This document shows positions 14,654 to 21,657 of a stretch of DNA of 42,658 nucleotides, one piece after another. The DNA is taken from contig JAFRPH010000086.1 in NCBI GenBank assembly GCA_017429205.1, forward strand, positions 1 to 42,658, given 5' to 3'. A program made the position numbers and the translations under genes. The stretch comes from Bacteroidales bacterium (GTDB taxonomy: Bacteria > Bacteroidota > Bacteroidia > Bacteroidales > UBA932). The notes beneath the pieces were generated by a model. That model ran no database searches and was not told the origin of the DNA. It saw only the letters and a list, made by a program, of their open reading frames with translations. Every line of letters begins with the position of its first letter. Within the stretch, counting starts at the first letter, position 1.

Positions 14654-14677
14654 ATCTTCACCCCCTTTCGGTTGGCC

Positions 14678-14693
14678 GTTCAAATCTTTGAAC
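14678..14693. promoter_or_regulatory. palindromic operator GTTCAAATCTTTGAAC
   Basis: A perfect 7-bp inverted repeat with a 2-base centre, lying at the start of the cro-like transcript just after its -10. A degenerate second copy, GTTCAAAAAATTTAAC, is at 14747-14762 between the two promoters. Likely binding sites for the repressor and/or Cro-like protein (inference). Confidence 0.7.
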
Positions 14694-14699
14694 ATCAAC

Positions 14700-14728
14700 A
14701 TCATACACCATGTGGACGTGATTGTCAA
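14700..14728 (-). promoter_or_regulatory. early (cro-like) promoter
   Basis: On the minus strand TTGACA (14728-14723), a 17-base spacer and TATGAT (14705-14700): a near-consensus sigma-A promoter driving the early operon. Confidence 0.8.
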
Positions 14729-14769
14729 TAGGGTTAAACACATTTTGTTCAAAAAATTTAACGAAGCTC

Positions 14770-14798
14770 TTGATTTCTGTTCGGCGCTGTTGTATAAT
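14770..14798 (+). promoter_or_regulatory. repressor promoter
   Basis: TTGATT (14770-14775), a 17-base spacer and TATAAT (14793-14798), 34 bases before the repressor ATG. It is back to back with the early promoter, so the operator copies between them can switch both. Confidence 0.8.
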
Positions 14799-14831
14799 GC
14801 GGTAAACAGCCAAATGAAAGGGGTGATTTCC

Positions 14832-15260
14832 ATGACGCTTGGTGAATACATCAAACAATACAGGGCCGAACACGACCTGTCGCAACGGCAATTTGCGAGC
14901 CTGTGTGGAATCTCAAACGGATATGTCTCCATGCTTGAAAAAGGAATGAATACGTCAACTGGTCAGCCGATCATACCGACAATTCAAACCATGCGTCAAA
15001 TTGCAAATGCTATGGGGCTGACGATCCACAAGGTCCTCTCTGAGGTGGACGACATCGTGCTGGATATTGGAGCTGATCCTAACGAGGATGACAAACAGCC
15101 CCCCGTTGTCGAGGGGCTGTCAGAGGAGGCGCTTATGATTGCGCGGATTGTCGACCGGCTTCCGCCTGAGCACCGGCGGCTGCTTCTCGCTCAAGTGCGA
15201 GCGTTAGAATCCGCAATACCAGATCCGGCCTCCGCGCCGCAATCTCCAGAATATCCTTAG
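14832..15260 (+). CDS. CI-like repressor, XRE family without peptidase domain
   Basis: A 142-aa protein. Residues 1-75 form an XRE helix-turn-helix (LGEYIKQYRAEHDLSQRQFASLCGISNGYVSMLEKG...TIQTMRQIANAMGLTIHKVL); the C-terminal part is helical (LSEEALMIARIVDRLPPEHRRLLLAQVRAL). There is no S24/LexA-type peptidase, so induction by RecA-stimulated self-cleavage is not expected. AAAGGGG lies before ATG. It is divergent from the cro-like gene and is the likely lysogeny repressor. Confidence 0.8.
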   Translation: MTLGEYIKQYRAEHDLSQRQFASLCGISNGYVSMLEKGMNTSTGQPIIPTIQTMRQIANAMGLTIHKVLSEVDDIVLDIGADPNEDDKQPPVVEGLSEEALMIARIVDRLPPEHRRLLLAQVRALESAIPDPASAPQSPEYP

Positions 15261-15524
15261 TCTCTTTGTGCATCAGTCATCGTCTCCTCGTTTTGATAGC
15301 CTGATTCTACGCGGGGAGCTGTCCCATAAAGTGGACTGTTCAAACAAATGTTCGAATCAGAAAGCATTTTGAAATGCGGAGCCGCCGTCCGTGCCGCCAA
15401 GCTGTACGACGGCCCCGCTTGCCGGGGACGCTGTAATCATACCACAGCGCCTCCGTCAACTCAATACCAACAACGCGCAAAAACCGCGCATTGTTCCGCA
15501 CTAAAACGCACGGAGGTAAAATAT
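15261..15524. other. 264-bp gap in the lysogeny module, no clear gene
   Basis: The gap holds a half-palindrome GTTCAAACAAATGTTCGAA at 15338-15356, which resembles the operator half-site GTTCAAA, and a CCCCG/CGGGG hairpin near 15414-15428. I see no convincing coding sequence. The operator-like sequence could regulate the next gene. Confidence 0.5.
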
Positions 15525-15998
15525 ATGCCGTCGAGTTTACACACGCACGACCTGATCCTTCGCATGAAAGCGATCAAAGAAGAGCAGCATCTGAGCCCAC
15601 AGGACATTTCAAGGATGCTTGACGCCGCGGGCTATCACGTCTCAGAAAACTCTATCCGCAAAGTGTTCGCCCCCGGCTCCGAAAACCAAAACTTCCGTTT
15701 CCACGATACCATCCAGCCCATCAGCCGGGTGCTGCTGGGCATCTACGGCTCCGATACCGAAGACTCAGAGGTTGAGGGCCTGAAGGCCGCGATCCGCGTC
15801 AAGGACGAGCTGATCACCAAGCTGGAGCGGGAGCTGGCTGACGTCAAAACGGAATCAGCCCGCCGCAGCACCTTTCTGATGGATCAGATCCGTCTGAAGG
15901 ACGAGCGGATCGACAAGCTCATGGCCCGCGTGGACGAGGTTTTATCCAGTAATCGTGACCTGCTGCAGCAGATCCAGCGCCTGATCGAGAAAATGTAA
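15525..15998 (+). CDS. HTH plus coiled-coil protein of the lysogeny module
   Basis: A 157-aa protein. Residues about 8-75 look like a helix-turn-helix (LILRMKAIKEEQHLSPQDISRMLDAAG...ENSIRKVF), followed by a long charged coiled coil (KDELITKLERELADVKTESAR...DQIRLKDERIDKLMARVDEVLSS). CGGAGGT is eight bases before ATG. It may be a second regulator of lysogeny or integration; function not known. Confidence 0.7.
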   Translation: MPSSLHTHDLILRMKAIKEEQHLSPQDISRMLDAAGYHVSENSIRKVFAPGSENQNFRFHDTIQPISRVLLGIYGSDTEDSEVEGLKAAIRVKDELITKLERELADVKTESARRSTFLMDQIRLKDERIDKLMARVDEVLSSNRDLLQQIQRLIEKM

Positions 15999-16064
15999 GG
16001 ACAAGCCCTGTGCCCTTCATGGGTAGTCCTTGTCCGTCGTCTATGAATGAAAAAGGAGTCTATT

Positions 16065-16370
16065 ATGTTTCGTAATCGTTTTTCTGGACCGATGATTATC
16101 CGAATGCTGATTGCTCTCGCCATCAACATCATCCCAATGCTCGTCCTTGACTTCCCAATCTGGGTTACAGTTTTGGTTATGTTCGTGCTGGCTGTATTTG
16201 AACTGGCCTCCGTACCTTATTCTGGTGTCTGGATTTGGGCGGCTGTGGTCATCGTACAGCGACCGTTCAGTTGGCTTACCGTCCTTTTCTTTGTAGCTAT
16301 GGCGGCCTTCATTGCCAGCACGATTGGCGTTGTAATTCTTGCTTTCGGTCGGAACAATCGCAGATTCTGA
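16065..16370 (+). CDS. small multi-spanning membrane protein
   Basis: A 101-aa very hydrophobic protein with three to four transmembrane helices (MIIRMLIALAINIIPMLVL, WVTVLVMFVLAVFELA, WIWAAVVIV, WLTVLFFVAMAAFIA) and a basic C-terminus. AAAGGAG lies before ATG at 16065. Being expressed between repressor and integrase, it could be a lysogenic-conversion or superinfection-exclusion membrane protein (inference from position only). Confidence 0.65.
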   Translation: MFRNRFSGPMIIRMLIALAINIIPMLVLDFPIWVTVLVMFVLAVFELASVPYSGVWIWAAVVIVQRPFSWLTVLFFVAMAAFIASTIGVVILAFGRNNRRF

Positions 16371-16384
16371 CATTATTTTCCCCA

Positions 16385-16416
16385 TTTTCGTGATTATTCT
16401 GCAATAATCGTGAAAA
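16385..16416. promoter_or_regulatory. 32-bp AT-rich palindrome upstream of the integrase gene
   Basis: TTTTCGTGATTATT, CTGC, AATAATCGTGAAAA: arms pair except for a central GT/GT bubble. It begins 24 bases before the integrase start. No U-tract follows, so a protein-binding site (integrase arm site, Xis-like factor or repressor) is more likely than a terminator. Confidence 0.5.
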
Positions 16417-16439
16417 TATTCCTGAAATGGTGATTTATC

Positions 16440-17516
16440 ATGAAAGTCCCCAAACCTCGAAAGCTCCCCTCCGGCTCATGGTTCATCCAACTGCGCCTCG
16501 GCGGGCAGAGCATCAGCGTCACGGAGTCCACGGAAAAGGCCTGCATAAAGAAAGCCCAGCTCATCAAGGCAGAGCACCAGGCCGGCAGGCGGATTGCCGC
16601 GGCTTCCCCGCGGACCCTGGAGCAGGCTATGTCGGCCTACGTGGATTCCCGCATTAACATTCTTTCGCCGTCCACCGTCCACGGATACAGGACCATCATC
16701 AGCACACGGTTCCTCTCCTGGTCCTCTCAGCCGGTCGCAAAGATTGACTATCAGCGCATGGTCAACGAGGAGGCGAAACTGTGCGGTCCGAAGACTCTGC
16801 GGAACGCATTCGGTCTGGTCGCCGCCGCCGTGGAGGCGGAAGGGCTTCCACGACCTTCCGTCTCTCTGCCGCAGCTCGGAAAGGCTGATCACGCCTTCCT
16901 CCAGCCGGAGCAGATCCAGACCCTCGTCAAGGAGATCCGGGACAACGTCCACGAGCTGCCCATTCTCCTGGGCCTTCATGGACTGCGCCGGTCTGAGATT
17001 TTCGACCTGCGCTGGTCTGATATCGACACAAAGCGCGGCGTCATCCACGTCCGCGGAGCAGCGGTCATAGGCGAGGATGGGATGGTCCACAAAACATCCA
17101 ATAAGAATGCCAGCTCCCGGCGCGACGTCCCCATCCTGATCCCACGCCTCTCAGAGCTCACAGAGGCCCGCAGGAAGGCCGCAAAGCCGGAGGAGTACAT
17201 CTACACCGCTAACCCCACCAATCTCTACGCCACGGTCAATGCTGCCTGCCGCAGAGCCTCCCTGCCGGAGATCGGCGTACACGGCCTGCGCCACAGCTTC
17301 GCCTCCCTCTGCTACCACCTGGGCGTCAACGAGCTTACCTGTATGCAGCTCGGCGGCTGGTCCGATTATAACACCATGCGGAAGATCTACACCCACCTGT
17401 CCGAAACAGACCGCGCCGCCCAGACCGCCGCACTTACCGCATTCTTTCAATCTTCTGAGACAAATCCCAATCCGGAAAACGCTAACAAAAACGCTAACGA
17501 AATCCAAAACACATGA
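16440..17516 (+). CDS. int: tyrosine integrase
   Basis: A 358-aa site-specific recombinase that inserts and excises the phage at the host tRNA. An N-terminal arm-binding region (KLPSGSWFIQLRLGGQSISVTEST) is followed by a SAM-like core-binding domain (SAYVDSRINILSPSTVHGYRT) and the catalytic domain: Arg183 (HGLRRSEI), a Lys in KTSNK, H281-G-L-R284, GGWSDYNTMRKIYTH with Tyr317 as nucleophile. A weak ribosome site (GGTGAT) precedes ATG. attP and a terminator follow. No excisionase gene is recognised. Confidence 0.93.
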   Translation: MKVPKPRKLPSGSWFIQLRLGGQSISVTESTEKACIKKAQLIKAEHQAGRRIAAASPRTLEQAMSAYVDSRINILSPSTVHGYRTIISTRFLSWSSQPVAKIDYQRMVNEEAKLCGPKTLRNAFGLVAAAVEAEGLPRPSVSLPQLGKADHAFLQPEQIQTLVKEIRDNVHELPILLGLHGLRRSEIFDLRWSDIDTKRGVIHVRGAAVIGEDGMVHKTSNKNASSRRDVPILIPRLSELTEARRKAAKPEEYIYTANPTNLYATVNAACRRASLPEIGVHGLRHSFASLCYHLGVNELTCMQLGGWSDYNTMRKIYTHLSETDRAAQTAALTAFFQSSETNPNPENANKNANEIQNT

Positions 17517-17548
17517 TTTTACCGCGTGTTTGCGATTTTCGCCACGCA

Positions 17549-17571
17549 TTCGAGTCCCGTACGGGTCACCA
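17549..17571 (+). other. attP core copying the 3' end of a host tRNA
   Basis: TTCGAGTCCCGT, ACGGGTC, ACCA is a T-loop, the T-stem 3' strand, an acceptor strand and CCA end. The upstream bases do not complete a T-stem or any tRNA body, so it is not a gene but the sequence that restores a tRNA 3' end after integration. It lies 33 bases after int. The acceptor (partner GACCCGT) is compatible with a tRNA-Lys of Bacillota (inference). Confidence 0.8.
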
Positions 17572-17576
17572 ATCAG

Positions 17577-17610
17577 AAAAGCCAGGAAACATCACGTTTT
17601 CCTGGCTTTT
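17577..17610. terminator. bidirectional terminator after int/attP
   Basis: AAAAGCCAGGAAA / TTTCCTGGCTTTT, a perfect 13-bp stem with an 8-base loop and T runs on both strands. It ends the integrase transcript and faces the convergent late genes. It may also serve the restored host tRNA if it lies within the attachment region. Confidence 0.85.
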
Positions 17611-17664
17611 CCTTTGTTTTCTTGGCTTTTTGTGAGAAATTTATCTTTCTTTTGGGAAAGTTTT

Positions 17665-17688
17665 CTTTCCGTCCGGAAAGCTTTTTTT
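17665..17688 (+). terminator. possible second terminator, int side
   Basis: CTTTCC-GTCC-GGAAAG followed by CTTTTTTT: a short 6-bp stem with U-tract on the plus strand. It is weaker than the one at 17577. The rest of 17611-17718 has T-rich sequence and two copies of TTTTGCTAA but no gene. Confidence 0.4.
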
Positions 17689-17718
17689 CCCGGTTTTGCT
17701 AACAGGTTTTGCTAATGC

Positions 17719-18135
17719 TTACCGCTCCATCTTCTGCATGATCCGCTCCAGCTCGCGCCTGGTCTGCTCGTCCGGGGCCTGCTCCATCACTTCCCGGAGC
17801 ATTTCTGCCGGATCACCGTGACGGGAGTAACCCATCTCGCCGGAGTAGCGGCCCATGCTGTCACGAGGCGCTCCACGCCGGCCGCGGGCATAGCTGCCGC
17901 GGTAGGACATATCCCTGCCAGGCTCCACGTCGCGCCCGATGGGATCCCTGCTGTAGGCGTAGCCGCGGCTGGAATAGCCCTCGCCTTCTTCGCCGTCAAT
18001 GATCTTGCAGAGGTTCTTGACAGCGCTGGACAGCTTCATCGCAATGTCCAGGTCAGAGGCGTTGAGGTTCGCCTTGCTGCCGTAGCCCTCCAGCTCCTTG
18101 ACAAGTCTTTCCTTGAGGTTGTACAGCTTTTCCAT
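17719..18135 (-). CDS. hypothetical phage protein with Arg/Tyr/Gly-rich middle
   Basis: A 138-aa protein: helical N-terminus (MEKLYNLKERLVKELEGYGS...DIAMKLSSAVKNLCKI), a disordered middle rich in Tyr, Ser, Arg and Gly (SSRGYAYSRDPIGRDVEPGR and following), and a helical end (AEMLREVMEQAPDEQTRRELERIM). This family is common in gut Bacillota phages; its role is unknown, perhaps virion-associated. ATG at 18135 has AGGAGG eight bases upstream; a GTG just inside the ribosome site was rejected. It is the last gene of its group. Confidence 0.7.
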   Translation of the reverse strand: MEKLYNLKERLVKELEGYGSKANLNASDLDIAMKLSSAVKNLCKIIDGEEGEGYSSRGYAYSRDPIGRDVEPGRDMSYRGSYARGRRGAPRDSMGRYSGEMGYSRHGDPAEMLREVMEQAPDEQTRRELERIMQKMER

Positions 18136-18150
18136 GCTGAACACCTCCTA

Positions 18151-18885
18151 TCAGACTGCGACGGCAGGCGTGACGGGATTGGCCACAACGTAAGCGGGAA
18201 TCGGATAGGGAGCGACGCGGTTCACGATGTACTGCGTCTGGGCAGTCTGGCTGGCCTCGATAGCTGCGGTCTGCGCCACCTGGGATGCCTGGCCGCGGGC
18301 ATACATCAGCTCGGAGCGCAGGTTCTGGTTGTCGCGGCGCTCGGCGTCAAGCTCCTGCTGGCAGAGCATGTCCTTGATGCTCTGCACGCCCGCCTGGATC
18401 GCGGAGCGAGTGGCCGCGCCCTCGCTGATGATTGTGTTGTTGGTCTGGCAGTTTGCCAGCCGGTTCTCGCAGCAGCAGGTGGACAGGCTGGCCTGCAGGC
18501 TGTTGAGGCCTTGGGAAAGCGCCGTCTGGGCCGCGAAGCTGCGCTCCAGGTCGCTGATCTGACTGGTGTAGAGCTGGGTGGTGAGGTTGCCGAAGCCGCT
18601 GCTGATGGCGCCCTGGATGTCGCCGAGGTTGGAGCTGATCATCTGGTCGCGGAAACCGTCGGCCATGTTGCCCTGGATCTGCTGCTGACCGTTCAGCACC
18701 CACGGGAAGTCGATGCCGAGGGCTGCGCCGCCGTAGCCACCGCCAAAGCCATTGCCCCAGCCGCCACAGGCGAGCAGAAGCAGGATGATCCACCAGCCGT
18801 CGCCTCCGCCAAAGCCGCCGCCTCCGTATGCCGGGGCCACGGGCATAAACAGGCCGTTGCCGCCGGAAGATTCTTCAAATGCCAT
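18151..18885 (-). CDS. Gly-rich protein with one membrane segment
   Basis: A 244-aa protein: Gly-rich N-terminus (GGGGFGGGDG), a membrane segment WWIILLLLACGG, another Gly-rich stretch, then a long helical domain with STCCCENRLANC and IQAGVQSIKDMLCQQELDAERR, and a Pro/Val-rich tail. It is probably a membrane- or virion-associated factor; conserved in gut Bacillota phages but uncharacterised. AAAGGAG is upstream. It is transcribed with the four neighbouring small genes. Confidence 0.65.
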   Translation of the reverse strand: MAFEESSGGNGLFMPVAPAYGGGGFGGGDGWWIILLLLACGGWGNGFGGGYGGAALGIDFPWVLNGQQQIQGNMADGFRDQMISSNLGDIQGAISSGFGNLTTQLYTSQISDLERSFAAQTALSQGLNSLQASLSTCCCENRLANCQTNNTIISEGAATRSAIQAGVQSIKDMLCQQELDAERRDNQNLRSELMYARGQASQVAQTAAIEASQTAQTQYIVNRVAPYPIPAYVVANPVTPAVAV

Positions 18886-18948
18886 TTTTCTTCTCTCCTT
18901 TAATAATTATTTATGTCTGCCGACGTAGCGCTCCGCCGGAAAACACAC

Positions 18949-19152
18949 TTACCGGATGCCCATTTGCGAGGCCATCTGTCTGGCATGGTCCACCTGAGCC
19001 TGGGAGATTCGTCCGCTGTTGAGCATCTGCTGGACGATCTGCTGGGGATTGTTCATACCCTGCGGAATTTGAAATCCGCGCTGGGCGAGGAATTGCATGG
19101 GATTGCCCTTCAACTGGGGCAGCATCTGCATGAGCTGCATGGGGTTAAGCAT
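18949..19152 (-). CDS. small Met/Gln-rich phage protein
   Basis: A 67-aa protein, MLNPMQLMQMLPQLKGNPMQFLAQRGFQIPQGMNNPQQIVQQ..., ending ARQMASQMG. Met/Gln-rich with amphipathic helices, a type seen next to the Tyr/Pro-rich gene in gut phages. I chose the ATG eight bases from GGGAGG; another ATG two codons upstream is too close to that site. It overlaps the preceding gene by 8 bases. Function unknown. Confidence 0.65.
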   Translation of the reverse strand: MLNPMQLMQMLPQLKGNPMQFLAQRGFQIPQGMNNPQQIVQQMLNSGRISQAQVDHARQMASQMGIR

Positions 19153-19504
19153 TGTCATTTCCTCCCTTCAAAAGTGTCTGGATTCCGCGGATCTCCGCGA
19201 GCACGGCTGCAAGGTCCTCCTTGGTCGCAGGCTCCTTCTCAGGCTTTGCCTCCGGCTGGATCTCCCCGCGGATGGTGTAGTCCAGAGTCTGCATGGATTG
19301 CCGCCCGGCTGCGTCTGACTGTTTCCAATAGGCGACCTTCTGATTCCGGTCCCAGATGATGACGGCAGCGTTCGGGGCCAGCGGATAGGCGCAGGCCTCC
19401 TCGTAGGTGCCCCAGATGATGCCGCCCTGATAGACCGGCTGCTGGACCTGGGGCTGATACGCCTGGTACGGTTGATAGGGATTGTAGTTGTAGGGATATG
19501 CCAT
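19145..19504 (-). CDS. Tyr/Pro/Gln-rich N-terminal phage protein
   Basis: A 119-aa protein. Residues 1-27 (AYPYNYNPYQPYQAYQPQVQ) are low complexity; then a beta region GGIIWGTYEEACAYPLAPNAAVIIWDRNQKVAYWKQSDAAGR and a helical C-terminus (KEPATKEDLAAVLAEIRGIQ). It is widespread in gut Bacillota phages and in the same cassette as the papain-like and Met/Gln-rich genes; I suspect a virion or assembly role, not proven. Confidence 0.7.
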   Translation of the reverse strand: MAYPYNYNPYQPYQAYQPQVQQPVYQGGIIWGTYEEACAYPLAPNAAVIIWDRNQKVAYWKQSDAAGRQSMQTLDYTIRGEIQPEAKPEKEPATKEDLAAVLAEIRGIQTLLKGGNDNA

Positions 19505-19505
19505 T

Positions 19506-19880
19506 TTAGATCCTCCTCCACATAAACATCGGTATCTCGTTGCTGCTGTCCCAGCTGTCCAGGATCACGCCGTCGATGACGGTTGCCACGTGCTGCCCGG
19601 TACCCAGAACGTAGACGCCCCGCGGGAAGTCCTCCGCGAATTCACCGATGGTGTAGCAGTCCGGGCAGGACGACGGGATGATGGACCGGACGAAGCCGTG
19701 CTGCCGGAGCACGGAGCCCCACACGGCGTCGGAGCTGGGCATGTCACACATCTCCCTGGCGTTATGGGCCAGCAGGTCGAAGGCTTCGTCCCAGCTCACG
19801 TCCAGAGCCGCAGAGATGGCACGGACGGAGCAGTCGCCGACCATCCTCCCGCAGGGATTCGAGTTGTAATATCTCCACAT
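19506..19880 (-). CDS. papain-like (C39-like fold) cysteine protease-like protein
   Basis: A 124-aa protein. MVGDCSVRAISAALDVSWDEA has Cys17 at the start of a helix, and the later GTGQHVATVIDGVILDSWDS supplies His and Asp in strands: the order and spacing of a papain-like/C39-type catalytic triad in a minimal domain. A proline-free YYNSNP start precedes it. The substrate is unknown; it may process a neighbouring small protein or act on a host factor. ATG at 19880 is used because the longer GTG start would fall inside the ribosome site GGAGG. It heads the last minus-strand group. Confidence 0.65.
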   Translation of the reverse strand: MWRYYNSNPCGRMVGDCSVRAISAALDVSWDEAFDLLAHNAREMCDMPSSDAVWGSVLRQHGFVRSIIPSSCPDCYTIGEFAEDFPRGVYVLGTGQHVATVIDGVILDSWDSSNEIPMFMWRRI

Positions 19881-19919
19881 TTGCGACACCTCCGTCCGTG
19901 TTTTCTGATCTAAGAATAT

Positions 19920-19959
19920 AAAAAAAGCAGCCCATCCACCATGAGGCAGATAGGCGGCT
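19920..19959 (-). terminator. terminator before the papain-like gene group
   Basis: On the minus strand AGCCGCCTATC...GGATGGGCTGCT pairs at 10 of 11 positions with a 12-base loop, then TTTTTTT. It separates the small HTH gene from the downstream papain-like gene group. Confidence 0.65.
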
Positions 19960-19980
19960 TTCCCGCGGATTTGTTGAGCT

Positions 19981-20217
19981 TTAATAGAAGGATTCCTGAT
20001 GATTTCTTCGCCATTTTATGAAGCCTTCGAGGTCGATTCGATACTTGGCGATAATATCGGAGACGGTTCTGGGCTCGATACCGAATTCCTCCGCCAGCGG
20101 TTCAATGAGCGCTTTGTCGTGGTATCTGCGACGTAGAATTGCCCGGTGCCGCTCGTCGTGGACGATCTGGTCGATGGCGTCCTCGGCCTCGTCCTTCGTG
20201 TATTTGAAATGCCGCAT
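19981..20217 (-). CDS. small HTH / sigma-region-4-like regulator
   Basis: A 78-aa protein: helical N-terminus (KYTKDEAEDAIDQIVHDERH), then RAILRRRYHDKALIEPLAEEFGIEPRTVSDIIAKY, a helix-turn-helix like sigma-70 region 4 (LA.EF...R.V..I). Members of this type recur in gut phages. It is a candidate for controlling late transcription, although it sits after the lysis genes. GGAGGG is five bases upstream of ATG at 20217, directly after a hairpin that may attenuate expression. Confidence 0.65.
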   Translation of the reverse strand: MRHFKYTKDEAEDAIDQIVHDERHRAILRRRYHDKALIEPLAEEFGIEPRTVSDIIAKYRIDLEGFIKWRRNHQESFY

Positions 20218-20231
20218 AACTTCCCTCCATA

Positions 20232-20270
20232 AGAAAAGCCGCCACCTATCCCTTGTAGATAGATGGCGGC
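20232..20270 (-). terminator. terminator or attenuator after the lysis genes
   Basis: Minus strand GCCGCCATCTATC / GATAGGTGGCGGC (13 bp, one G-T pair) with a 7-base loop, followed by TTTTCTT. It lies between the last lysis gene and the ribosome site of the small HTH gene. Confidence 0.75.
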
Positions 20271-20303
20271 ACGTTATTTTTGGCGGCACGGTTTGGTTGT
20301 GGG

Positions 20304-20540
20304 TCAATCTCGCATCTGAGCTGCAAGGTCTTCGACCTTCTGCTCCAGTTTGGGGAGGCGTTCCGCAAAACCGTTGTGCTTGCGGACCTCCAAAGTCAGG
20401 TGCTCGATTTTCTCATCGGTGACGGCCTGGTGGATCTTAAATGATTCCTCCGTTTTTTTGGATGTCTGGAGGATCGTCAGAATGGTCCCAAGCAGCGACA
20501 GGCCTCCGGTGATAATGGCGACGATGATTGCCTGTGACAT
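20304..20540 (-). CDS. holin-like or spanin-like small membrane protein with coiled coil
   Basis: A 78-aa protein: a membrane helix near the start (AIIVAIITGGLSLLGTILTIL) and a charged coiled-coil tail (KIEHLTLEVRKHNGFAERLPKLEQKVEDLAAQ). This is the layout of holin/XhlA-type lysis partners. It starts two bases after the amidase stop (TGAAATG), so is in the lysis cassette. Confidence 0.7.
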   Translation of the reverse strand: MSQAIIVAIITGGLSLLGTILTILQTSKKTEESFKIHQAVTDEKIEHLTLEVRKHNGFAERLPKLEQKVEDLAAQMRD

Positions 20541-20541
20541 T

Positions 20542-21303
20542 TCAGCCGCCCCCTTTTTGGATGTAGTCGATGATGCGGTCTGCGACGACCGCCATCTGTG
20601 CTCTTGTGACTTTGTCGTTTGGCGAGAAGGTCGTTGGCGTGGTCCCCACCATGATCCCGCGTTCATAGCAGCGCAGCACCGCGTCGGTGTACCATTTGCC
20701 TTCCTGGACGTCGGTGAACGGGTTGAGCACCAGGTCCATGCCGTAGTAGTCAGCCAGTACCTTTGCTTCAGCCTCGGCCATCCGTCGCAGGTTGTCCTGG
20801 TTTTCCAACCACAAAGCTGCACGGTTGTTGGTGTGAAAGCTGTGCTCGATGATCAGCCCAGGCACGCCCACGGAAGCCGCGCCCCGGAGCACGCCGTAGT
20901 AGTCTGCGTTGTGAGCGCTGTTCCACTTGTTGTAGATCCTCGACGGATCGTTTGTCTGCATGACAGCGCGAACCGTCTTTGCCAGTGTCTCAGCAAGGTC
21001 GATGCACTTGTTAGAGACCGGATAAATCACAACAGGCCGGTCAACAGATTCGGTGCCGCAAGCGTTGGAATGCAAACTGATAAACAGGTCGCAGCCATTG
21101 GCCTTCCGGCCACGTTCCATCAGAGGCAGGTCCTTGGTCTCGTCCTCTCTGGTTGTGATGACCTCAAAGCCGTATCGCTCCAGGGCCTCCTTCAGATAAA
21201 GATGCAGGTCCCAGGCCATCAGCGATTCCCAATAAATCGGATTGACCTGGTTGTTCCAGTTGTTCTTCCCAAAGTGTCCCGCATCAAGGCAGATTTTAGG
21301 CAT
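20542..21303 (-). CDS. N-acetylmuramoyl-L-alanine amidase endolysin with SLH domain
   Basis: A 253-aa endolysin that cuts the peptidoglycan stem peptide from MurNAc. The Amidase_3 domain has ICLDAGH (His10), a Glu in IYWES (Glu26), SLHSNA (His78) and IIEHSFH (Glu153), the expected zinc and catalytic residues. Residues about 195-245 (NPFTDVQEGKWYTDAVLRCYERG, TFSPNDKVTRAQMAVV) form an S-layer homology domain, which would bind a host cell-wall polymer. It starts inside the holin stop (ATGCCTAA overlap). Confidence 0.93.
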   Translation of the reverse strand: MPKICLDAGHFGKNNWNNQVNPIYWESLMAWDLHLYLKEALERYGFEVITTREDETKDLPLMERGRKANGCDLFISLHSNACGTESVDRPVVIYPVSNKCIDLAETLAKTVRAVMQTNDPSRIYNKWNSAHNADYYGVLRGAASVGVPGLIIEHSFHTNNRAALWLENQDNLRRMAEAEAKVLADYYGMDLVLNPFTDVQEGKWYTDAVLRCYERGIMVGTTPTTFSPNDKVTRAQMAVVADRIIDYIQKGGG

Positions 21304-21646
21304 CGCCCTCACCGTCCTCGTCGTCAATGGTTTCCGAGAAGATCACGCCATGCTTTTCCTTTGGGCTTCCATCTTCATAATAATCATCATATCCCAAATC
21401 GGTCACAGGGCAAATCTCCTCGTCAGAGCTGTCGGGAGGATGTTGGCTTTCCGATTTCTTGGCCGCATCGACCAGGCCCTCACCGACGATGTACCCGATA
21501 ACAGCCGCGGCCTGCATAATCAGTCCGGAGACGACCTCGGCGGTTCTGTCCTTGCCGGCAGCGGTCAGCACGCCGGAGACGAACAAAGCGATAGCCAGCC
21601 AGAGCTTGCGGCTGGTCAGCTTACGGATGATAGTTTCCTTGTTCAT
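21296..21646 (-). CDS. phage holin (GEGLVDA family)
   Basis: A 116-aa protein: two membrane helices (LWLAIALFVSGVLTAAG and VSGLIMQAAAVIGYIVGEGLVDA) and an acidic cytoplasmic tail with DDYYEDGSPKEKHGVIFSE. The GEGLVDAAK signature is typical of a holin family found beside amidases in Clostridia phages. It makes the membrane lesion that lets the endolysin out. AGGAGGGG lies before ATG; an upstream extension in the same frame belongs to the preceding gene's shadow. Confidence 0.85.
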   Translation of the reverse strand: MNKETIIRKLTSRKLWLAIALFVSGVLTAAGKDRTAEVVSGLIMQAAAVIGYIVGEGLVDAAKKSESQHPPDSSDEEICPVTDLGYDDYYEDGSPKEKHGVIFSETIDDEDGEGDA

Positions 21647-21657
21647 ATTACCCCTCC

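Noticed and set aside
15122..15280. Short minus-strand open frame overlapping the 3' end of the repressor gene (MHKETKDILEIAARRPD...)
   Set aside because: It looks somewhat protein-like, but it is antisense to a well-supported gene, lacks a well-placed ribosome site and would need a promoter I cannot see.
17521..17571. A full tRNA gene at the tRNA-like 3' end
   Set aside because: Only the T-loop to CCA part is present; the sequence upstream cannot form the T-stem, anticodon or D arm.
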